Of a stretch of DNA of 15,621 bases, positions 6,249 through 12,455 are shown in pieces. The stretch's first letter is position 1; each line of letters opens with the position of its first letter. The notes under the pieces are model-generated. The model was not told the DNA's origin and searched no databases. It saw only the letters and a list, made by a program, of their open reading frames with translations. The translations under genes were made by a program, and so were the position numbers. This stretch comes from Opitutaceae bacterium (GTDB lineage Bacteria; Verrucomicrobiota; Verrucomicrobiae; Opitutales; Opitutaceae), in contig JAISAX010000275.1 in assembly GCA_031266495.1 (NCBI GenBank), forward strand, positions 1 to 15,621, given 5' to 3'.

Positions 6249-9200
6249 TCAATCCATGTCCGCGGCCCCGCCGCCTCCGGCGACCGGTTTCGCGGGGAGC
6301 GCCTGCGCATTGGCGCGCGAAACGATCTCGCAAGGGCGCACCAGGATGCCGCCGTCGTGGCGCTCGGGCGTCAGGTCGAAAATGAAGCCGAGCAGGCGCA
6401 CGGGGAAATCCACCTGGCGATCGCCGCCGGAGTGAATGATGACCCCGGGCTTGAGAATGGCGGCGGCGTCAAAGCGAACTTGCGCCGGCTGCTTGTCCTT
6501 CGGGCGCACGGATTGCTTGACCTGGAAAATCTCCTTGTTGCGGTCCATGACCAGCAGGCTCACGGCGCGGATGCCTGCTCCGTCCGGCACAAAGGGCAGC
6601 GTCACGTCCTGCTCCAGGCCGGCGGCGGTGTCGGCCAGAGGAGCGGGCGTGCGCCGGTGAAAGCTGACATGGCCCGCCCTTTCCGCGTCCCAGGCAATCC
6701 GGATGGCGCTGTGGTCGTCGGTCGCCGCCAGGCGGAATCCTTTCGCGTAGGTGATCCAGTCCGCGAGTTGTATCCTTCGGGTAATGACACGGAATGCGGC
6801 CGTGTCGCGAAATTCCTCGCCCGGCCCCGCGGAGAAAGTTGCGTTGAGATAACGCAGGGGTTCACCGTCGGCGGTTGCGTTCGGCGCGGGGATTTCGAAT
6901 CGCGCGGATCCCATGCCGCGGGCGGGAATCGAGAGGCGCGCGGACGCGGGGCTGACCTGCCAGGGCCATTCGCGCCAGCCCGACATCGGAGTCAGGCGCA
7001 GGTCGCCTTCCACGGGGTGGTTTTCGATGTTGTAAACATGAACCTCCACGGTGGCCCGGGTTTTTTCGGTCAACTCAAGCGTCACGCCGGACATGAGGTC
7101 GCAGGCGCGTGATTTCCGGTTGTGCAGGATCTTGACGCGGACACGCGGCAGGGCGATTGCCGGGACGGGGCGCGCAGTCGCCACCTCCGTGGTTTCCGGT
7201 GCGAGCTGGCCGCGCACGAAGACGGGATATTCCGAAACGGGGATGGAGAGCACTCCGCTCCGGGCGTCCAGGGTGGAACGGCCTCCCGACTGGTCGAACA
7301 GCTCCGCCTGGTGCGACCGGCTCTTGATGGCGACGTTTTCCGCCGGTTTGATGATGTCGAGAAACGGGATGTCGAAGTGGCCGTGCCCATAGGGATCGTT
7401 GCGCCAGAGGACGATCACATCGCGCTTGTCTTGATCTTTGAATACAAGTCCGGCGATGCGCCCGGCGTCGAACGAGTGGTTTTTCAGGAATCCGTCAAAG
7501 CGGGCCTTCCCCAGCAAAAGCGCGGTGGCGCGGTAGCTCATGATGGCAGGCTTGGGGAGGCCGGTGCGGTCGATGGAGCCGAATTCACCCTCAAGGCCAT
7601 TCACGGGCACGTCACGGAAATTGTAGGGCAACACGCGGGTGGCGCCAAAAGCCATGCTGCCCGCCATCACCTTGGGCTGGTGGAGGGCCTGGTAGCGGCG
7701 GGCCTCGTCGGACGTGCGGACGGGAATCAGATAACGTGAACTATAGGTGCAGCCCCCGATCTCCGTGACCCAAACGGGTTTTTTCGGGATGCCGGCGGCG
7801 GCCATCCAGCCGTTGAGTTCGCGCATCTTGCCGGGGATGCCCCAGAAGGCGGGGACGTAGAACCCGTAGATGTGGGTGGTGATACCATCGGCGAAGGCCG
7901 CGCCGCCGGCCTGGAAGACGGGCGCGTGAATGGCGTTGAGATCGCCCGCCATGAAGTTGCATGCCGGGTCGGCAAGCCTGGCGGCAATGTATCCGGCTTT
8001 CAATGCCTGGGCGTAGTCCTCGGCAAGGATGTCGAGGTAGGTGGGTTCGTTGACGAATTCCCAGTCGCGAACGATGTCCTTGTGCGCGCCGACGAGCTTC
8101 CGGACCTGCTCGGCGTGCCACGCAAACCCGGCGGGAATGCCGTGCCGGGACCATTTCTGCGCAAGGTCGGGATGCTCCGTCATGAGCTGGCGAATGTGTT
8201 CCCCGGAGCGCAGTCCGTCGCGGGAAATGACGGCCAGCGGATTCAGGCCGGCATCACGGATACGGCGCAGAACGGTCTGGTTGCCGTCGGTGTCGTCGTC
8301 GTAGCGAACATCGACCCGGACCTGGCTGACACCGAGGCGTTTGAGCAGGTCGAAATCATACGCCTCGAAGTTGTAGCGTCGCTCGTTGCGCGTGATGTGG
8401 CAGGTGAAGCCGAAGTTGCCGTCCCTCCCCTGTGCGGGCATGGGCGTGTTCATGATGGCGAGCGGGATGCGAATGCCCCGCCCGTCGTAAAGCGCATCGT
8501 CCGGGTAAACGGCGAGTTCGTAGTAACCATCGTTATCCGGCAGCGGTATCGATATGTCGGTGACGCCGCGGCGGAGTTCGGGGGCGATGTCGCGGGTCCA
8601 GGTCTCGTGGTTGGCGAAGTCGCGCATGACGAGCCGGAGCTTCCGGCGCCCGGGCGTATCGTCGAGCCGGATACGCATGGAGGCGGTCTTTTCGTTTTGC
8701 CAGAAAAAGTTGTTGTGGCGGTTGAGGCGGTCGCCGATCTGCAAGGGAGCGGTGGCGACAACGCGGAAACCGGTGGAGGCGTTGGCGGCGTATTCGGGAG
8801 TCTGGAAGGAGGAGGCAGCGTTGATTGCGTTGTCGTTGTTGTCGGAGTCGCTGGCGCCGAGGGCGAAGGTCGGGCCGTTGCGGTATTTGTTGCCCATCCA
8901 TTCGCGGAGGCCGGAGGCATGGCTCTCCAGGCCGTAATGCGAGGGCTTGTTGCGGGTGTCCGGGGCGATTTTCCGGTAAGCGCCGGCGCCGTCATACCAG
9001 CCGGCCTTGTAGAACTCGTCCATGTCCGGCAGGGTGTAAATGCGCGCCTCATCGGGAAAAGTCAGGTCGCGAAAGCCGACAATGGCGTCGTGGGTCTGGC
9101 CGTTTTCACGTATCCGTTTTTCCACCCTGTAGGGGCCGCGCGCGGGATCGCCGGTGGTGAGAAAATTGCAATAGCGGGCGGCGTTGGTGCGGGAGACAAA

Positions 9201-9548
9201 GGCGACACCGGCGTTTTCCGAGCCGGGTGACGCGGCGTAGCGCCATGCGCCGGGCGCGCCGACACGGGTGATTTTCATGCGCTCATCAAAGAGGCCGTGG
9301 GGATCGGCGACGGCGGCACGGGCGTTGAGGAAGGCGGCGTATTCGGCATTGCTGACTTCGCGCTTCCCGATGCGGTAGGGTTGATCGACGGCGCCGGGCA
9401 GGGAAGAGTGGCGCGAATTGTCGAAGGCGATGTCGTGACCGGGGTTGCCGGGATCGCCTATGGTGACCAGATCGGGAGCAGCGGACAAAAGCGCACTGAC
9501 AAGGGAAAGGACGAGGATGGGCAGATGGCGGAGCACGGACCGTGGCAT
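6249..9548 (-). CDS. Secreted clan GH-A hydrolase with N-terminal FGE/SUMF1-like domain
   Basis: A 1099-residue exported protein. A signal peptide (1-23, ending LLSAA) leads into a formylglycine-generating-enzyme/C-type-lectin-like fold at about 30-265, recognised by IGKREVSNAEYAAFLNA, LREWMGN and STGFRVV. The region where true FGEs carry their catalytic Cys pair has no Cys, so this copy is probably a binding module. After a beta-sandwich (270-370) comes a TIM barrel at about 375-680 with acid/base Glu501 in WEFVNEP (nt 8046-8048) and nucleophile Glu596 in WVTEIGG (nt 7761-7763), typical of clan GH-A (GH39/GH5-like; exact family open). Three beta domains follow (680-780, 800-920, 935-1075). 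The ATG at 9548 sits directly before the signal peptide with a C/T-rich leader and no Shine-Dalgarno. It lies 102 bp downstream of a pseudopilin gene on the same strand and converges on the esterase. Confidence 0.87.
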   Translation of the reverse strand: MPRSVLRHLPILVLSLVSALLSAAPDLVTIGDPGNPGHDIAFDNSRHSSLPGAVDQPYRIGKREVSNAEYAAFLNARAAVADPHGLFDERMKITRVGAPGAWRYAASPGSENAGVAFVSRTNAARYCNFLTTGDPARGPYRVEKRIRENGQTHDAIVGFRDLTFPDEARIYTLPDMDEFYKAGWYDGAGAYRKIAPDTRNKPSHYGLESHASGLREWMGNKYRNGPTFALGASDSDNNDNAINAASSFQTPEYAANASTGFRVVATAPLQIGDRLNRHNNFFWQNEKTASMRIRLDDTPGRRKLRLVMRDFANHETWTRDIAPELRRGVTDISIPLPDNDGYYELAVYPDDALYDGRGIRIPLAIMNTPMPAQGRDGNFGFTCHITRNERRYNFEAYDFDLLKRLGVSQVRVDVRYDDDTDGNQTVLRRIRDAGLNPLAVISRDGLRSGEHIRQLMTEHPDLAQKWSRHGIPAGFAWHAEQVRKLVGAHKDIVRDWEFVNEPTYLDILAEDYAQALKAGYIAARLADPACNFMAGDLNAIHAPVFQAGGAAFADGITTHIYGFYVPAFWGIPGKMRELNGWMAAAGIPKKPVWVTEIGGCTYSSRYLIPVRTSDEARRYQALHQPKVMAGSMAFGATRVLPYNFRDVPVNGLEGEFGSIDRTGLPKPAIMSYRATALLLGKARFDGFLKNHSFDAGRIAGLVFKDQDKRDVIVLWRNDPYGHGHFDIPFLDIIKPAENVAIKSRSHQAELFDQSGGRSTLDARSGVLSIPVSEYPVFVRGQLAPETTEVATARPVPAIALPRVRVKILHNRKSRACDLMSGVTLELTEKTRATVEVHVYNIENHPVEGDLRLTPMSGWREWPWQVSPASARLSIPARGMGSARFEIPAPNATADGEPLRYLNATFSAGPGEEFRDTAAFRVITRRIQLADWITYAKGFRLAATDDHSAIRIAWDAERAGHVSFHRRTPAPLADTAAGLEQDVTLPFVPDGAGIRAVSLLVMDRNKEIFQVKQSVRPKDKQPAQVRFDAAAILKPGVIIHSGGDRQVDFPVRLLGFIFDLTPERHDGGILVRPCEIVSRANAQALPAKPVAGGGGAADMD

Positions 9549-9605
9549 GGAGAGGGAGGAGACTTTGTCCTGGAAAATGGAGAGACGGCAGGAAAAAAAG
9601 GGAGA

Positions 9606-9637
9606 GGGGGGGAAAAAAAAGGGGGGGGGGGGGGGGG
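9606..9637 (-). repeat. G7-A8-G17 homopolymer block in the hydrolase leader
   Basis: On the minus strand this reads CCTT-C17-T8-C7, 58-89 bases upstream of the ATG at 9548 and just after the pseudopilin stop. Its C17 has the same CCTT prefix as the C18 before the first pseudopilin. Length change here could alter the leader of the hydrolase message or the distance to a promoter, not its reading frame. Confidence 0.93.
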
Positions 9638-9650
9638 AAGGGACAATTAT

Positions 9651-10391
9651 TTAGTTATTATTTAAATACCAAGGAGCATGAAAGCCGAAGTTGTATTTTT
9701 TATCTGTGTTTGCTGCGTTCATCCCGGCCTTGCTCATGAGCACGATATGGCCGTCGAGAAACGCGAAGTTGGCCTTTTGCTGTCCGTTGTGAGGGAAGAT
9801 GACCTCATTGAGGTACATGGGTTTGTTTCCGGCATAGGACTGCGAAAGGCGGCGGTCGGAATTTTCAAAATCGGTGAGGAGACACATGCGGGAAGGCGTG
9901 GAAAATGCGGTGAGCGGTTTTCCTGAAGCTTTGTAACTTTCGCTGGCTTCATTATTTTGTAAGCCGGGAATCCCGTAGGATGCCTTGCCGTCGGCGAGTG
10001 TCTTGCCGTTACGGGTGAAGGTGCCGGTGTAGGCCGGGCTGCCGGTGAACCCGGTCTGATCGACGGGACATTTGAAGACGTTTTTGTCCGGGCAGTAGTC
10101 AGGATACAGATACTGCCACCAGGCTGCGGTGGTGCCGGCGGGATTGTTATACGTTGCGGGCAGCACGCCTTTGTTGTCTTCCGCATGGAGGAGCATGCTT
10201 TGCGCGAGCTGGCGCATGTTGGAGGCGCACTGCGCGGTGCGCGCGGATTCGCGAACGCGACCGGTCACCGGGATGATGATGGCGGCGAGGATACCGATGA
10301 TGGCGATTACGGTGAGGAGTTCGATCAGCGTGAAGGCCGAGCGATGGGCGCAGGAGAGCAGACCGGGCATTTGACAGGAGGAGGCATGCAT
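9651..10391 (-). CDS. Pseudopilin-like protein with prepilin N-terminus
   Basis: A 246-residue protein that starts with a short leader (19 residues) and the pilin motif A|FTLIELLTVIAIIGILAAI, with Phe20 and Glu at +5. The mature helix continues IIPVTGRVRESARTAQCASNMRQL. Near the C-terminus, FPHNGQQKANFAFLDGH matches the family's His...DG motif, with 11 residues between His and Asp. The helix is nearly identical to that of the pseudopilin at 110-1075, but the rest is diverged and the codons differ, so this is not a recent DNA duplication. The ATG at 10391 gives a normal-length leader; GTG 10445 and ATG 10370 are alternatives. It opens the minus-strand cassette, with the large hydrolase 102 bp downstream. 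A role in export or cell-surface assembly is inferred from the family. Confidence 0.86.
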   Translation of the reverse strand: MHASSCQMPGLLSCAHRSAFTLIELLTVIAIIGILAAIIIPVTGRVRESARTAQCASNMRQLAQSMLLHAEDNKGVLPATYNNPAGTTAAWWQYLYPDYCPDKNVFKCPVDQTGFTGSPAYTGTFTRNGKTLADGKASYGIPGLQNNEASESYKASGKPLTAFSTPSRMCLLTDFENSDRRLSQSYAGNKPMYLNEVIFPHNGQQKANFAFLDGHIVLMSKAGMNAANTDKKYNFGFHAPWYLNNN

Positions 10392-10551
10392 GGGGATGGA
10401 GAATAAGTGACCCCCCAAACCTGCGCGGATGGATGTGGCGCACAAATTGAAAGACTATGCGAGATGGTCAGAATACATGCAGATCGTCCGGTTCGATCCT
10501 TGGCAAGGAGCATCCGCCGGAGGAGATTTCCTTGCGCGTTGGAACAAGCTT

Positions 10552-11535
10552 TCAGTGAACCACCGGCGGCAGCAACCCGTCGGCCACGCCCCAGCGCAGG
10601 TTGTTGAACGTGTGATAAACCGTCTCCACGCCGGCGCATTCGGCCAGCGTCGCCAGCGTGACCAGCGCCGTGCGGAAAACATCCGCGCGCGGCGGCGGCA
10701 GGCCGGGCACGCGCTGGCATTCGGCCAGCGTCATCGGCGCGAGCCTTGCCAGCAACGCGCGCATCTCGGCCATCGTGACCGTGGCCGCGGTGTTCACCAG
10801 AGGCACGCCTTCGCCTGCGCCGCGGATCGCCCGGATGGTCGCCACGGTGCCTCCGGCAAAAATCGCGTCAAAACCCGGCGCGGCCAGATCGGGAAACGCC
10901 GCCATGACCTCTCTTCGCACGTGCGCCGCAATGGCGTCGGTTTCGGCTGGCGGAAGCGGCGCCCCCGGATCGGCGACAAAACGCTCTGTCAGCCGCACGC
11001 AACCGAGCCGCAGGCTGATGGCGCGCCCGATCCGGCGGTCGCGAAAACGCAGGCATTCGAGGCTGCCGCCCCCGAGATCGAACACATGGAAGTCGCGCAA
11101 CGCGGCCAGTGCATGGTCGCTGGTGAGCCCGCGTCCGATGAGATTGGCTTCCTCCTCGCCACTCAGGATGCGGATGCGGTGGCCGGTGGTAACGTACACG
11201 CGTTCGCAAAACTCCGCGCCGTTGGCCGCATCGCGGATCGCACTCGTCGCCACCAGCGCGATATGCGCCGGCTCGTAACCGGCCGCCAGCGCGAGCAACT
11301 CCTGGATTGCGGCGAGGCCGGCCGCCATGCCGGGTTCGCCGAGCCGGGGCTCCGCCTGGCTGATGCCGGCGCTGATGCGCGAGTCGATGGAATGGTAACG
11401 CAACGCGCTGACCGATCCGTCCGCCAAGCGTGTGGCAACGAGAATTTTTATCGAGTTGGAACCGATATCGATGACAGCCGCGGCTGAGTAGGGAGCGCTC
11501 ACAAGGGGATGACGATGGCCGGCGTCCGCGGACAT
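10552..11535 (-). CDS. Ppx/GppA-family phosphatase
   Basis: A 327-residue cytoplasmic protein of the exopolyphosphatase/guanosine pentaphosphate phosphatase family (ASKHA fold), acting on polyphosphate or pppGpp. Visible motifs are the first phosphate loop AAVIDIGSNSIKILVA (19-34), ATSAIRDAANG (96-106), SGEEEANLIGRG (125-136), the second phosphate loop VFDLGGGSLE (151-160) and AGGTVATIRAI. The length equals the core two-lobe domain; the C-terminal HD-type domain of long Ppx/GppA proteins is missing, as in other short members. The chosen ATG overlaps the rsmI stop as TAATG, which implies translational coupling; an open frame extends upstream only as an antisense-like shadow inside rsmI. Which of the two activities dominates cannot be told. 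Confidence 0.9.
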   Translation of the reverse strand: MSADAGHRHPLVSAPYSAAAVIDIGSNSIKILVATRLADGSVSALRYHSIDSRISAGISQAEPRLGEPGMAAGLAAIQELLALAAGYEPAHIALVATSAIRDAANGAEFCERVYVTTGHRIRILSGEEEANLIGRGLTSDHALAALRDFHVFDLGGGSLECLRFRDRRIGRAISLRLGCVRLTERFVADPGAPLPPAETDAIAAHVRREVMAAFPDLAAPGFDAIFAGGTVATIRAIRGAGEGVPLVNTAATVTMAEMRALLARLAPMTLAECQRVPGLPPPRADVFRTALVTLATLAECAGVETVYHTFNNLRWGVADGLLPPVVH

Positions 11536-12290
11536 TACAGCACGAAATCGCCCGGCGCGATGAGAACCACGAATTCGCCTTTCACGCTGGAGCGTCCGAG
11601 ACGGGCGGCCACCTCCCCGGCGCGTCCGACATAAAAAGTCTCGTGGAGCTTGGTCACCTCGCGGGCGATGCAGACCACGCGGTCCGGGCCCAGCCGCTCG
11701 ACGATCCCGGCGGCGAACTTCCCGATCCGGTGGCAGCTTTCGTATAAGGCGATCGTGTAATCGAAATCTCGATACTTGTCGAGAAACGCGAGGCGCGCCG
11801 CCGATTTGGGCGGGAGGAAACCGGCGAAGAGAAAGCCGTTGGTCGGCAGCCCGCTCGCGCTGAGCACGGCGGCGAGCGCGCAGGCCCCGGGCACCGGCAC
11901 GACGGGCAGCGCGCGCCGGCGGCATTCGCGCACGAGCCGGAAGCCAGGATCGCTGATCGCGGGCGTGCCGGCGTCGCTGACCACCGCCACGGAGCGGCCG
12001 GCGACGAGTTGGTCGGCGAGGCGGACGGCGGTTTCCGTTTCGTTGTGATCATGGTAGGCGACGAGTTCGCGGTGCGGCAGGCCGAAGCGCGCGAGCAGGG
12101 CGCCGGTGGTGCGGGTGTCTTCGCAGGCAATCAGGTCCACCCGGGCGAGCAGCGAGCGGGCGCGGTCGGTGATGTCGGCCAGATTGCCGATCGGCGTGGC
12201 CACCACGTAGAGATAACCCGGCAGTGGGCTGAGAGATGCATTGGTCGCGGATGCGGCGGTGGCGGCGGTGGCGGGTGTGGTGTCGGACAC
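11535..12290 (-). CDS. rsmI: 16S rRNA (cytidine(1402)-2'-O)-methyltransferase
   Basis: RsmI uses S-adenosylmethionine to 2'-O-methylate C1402 in the ribosomal P site. The 251-residue product shows the family's tetrapyrrole-methylase fold motifs in order: YLYVVATPIGNLADIT (27-42), ACEDTRTTGALLARFG, YHDHNE, SDAGTPAISDPG (105-116), PVPGACALAAVLSASGLPT, FLFAGFLP, LYESCHRI, AREVTKLHETFYVG and GEFVVLI at the C-terminus. The family usually has about 270-290 residues, so this one is slightly short at the C-terminus. The start is GTG 12290 (MSDTTPAT...); GTG 12323 would add MRWFFAFRSAP, which is not like RsmI. The stop overlaps the phosphatase start. The gene is downstream of the AsmA-like gene, with a large inverted repeat between them. 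Confidence 0.93.
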   Translation of the reverse strand: MSDTTPATAATAASATNASLSPLPGYLYVVATPIGNLADITDRARSLLARVDLIACEDTRTTGALLARFGLPHRELVAYHDHNETETAVRLADQLVAGRSVAVVSDAGTPAISDPGFRLVRECRRRALPVVPVPGACALAAVLSASGLPTNGFLFAGFLPPKSAARLAFLDKYRDFDYTIALYESCHRIGKFAAGIVERLGPDRVVCIAREVTKLHETFYVGRAGEVAARLGRSSVKGEFVVLIAPGDFVL

Positions 12291-12339
12291 AGGCGCGGAG
12301 CGAAACGCGAAAAACCACCGCACACAATTTCCAATCGAG

Positions 12340-12455
12340 GAGGGAAACCGCTAAAGAACGCTGAAGAACGCTAAAATTGTCAGACTCTGTCACAAAACAG
12401 GAATATGGGCGGTTTTGTTTTTAGCGTTCTTCAGCGTTCTTTAGCGGTTTCCCTC
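12340..12455. repeat. Perfect 37-bp inverted repeat over the 3' end of the AsmA-like gene
   Basis: The arms 12340-12376 and 12419-12455 are exact reverse complements; the 42-base spacer has a further 7-bp pair (ACAAAAC 12392-12398, GTTTTGT 12412-12418) next to the inner end. Each arm contains two related 10-bp units, TAAAGAACGC and TGAAGAACGC. The right arm supplies the last codons (RETAKER) and the TGA of the AsmA-like gene. It may be a MITE/REPIN-type element or an RNA-processing hairpin; no T run follows, so a simple intrinsic terminator is unlikely. Confidence 0.92.

Noticed and set aside
6150..9230. Plus-strand open frames at 6150-7112 and 7872-9230.
   Set aside because: They are antisense to the large hydrolase whose two catalytic Glu and signal peptide are intact, and they read as Gly/Val/Arg-rich shadows.
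9640..9690. An AT-rich patch that could hold a promoter for the large hydrolase.
   Set aside because: Much of it is the 3' end of the pseudopilin coding sequence, and no convincing pair of -35 and -10 boxes at proper spacing could be picked.
10491..10505. GGTTCGATCC, resembling a tRNA T-arm.
   Set aside because: The bases on either side do not form a 5-bp T stem, and no acceptor, D or anticodon arm can be found upstream.
10392..10551. A terminator or operator between the phosphatase end and the pseudopilin start.
   Set aside because: Only a 5-bp stem with a 3-base loop (TCCTTGGCAAGGA) was seen, with no T run and no clear operator palindrome.
11536..11925. N-terminal extension of the phosphatase to 11925.
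   Set aside because: It would lie wholly inside rsmI in another frame and reads as Arg-rich shadow sequence; the TAATG overlap at 11535 gives a natural start.
12340..12455. A CRISPR-like or integron-like repeat from the repeated AAGAACGC units.
   Set aside because: There are only two units per arm, no spacers and no associated genes; an inverted repeat explains it better.
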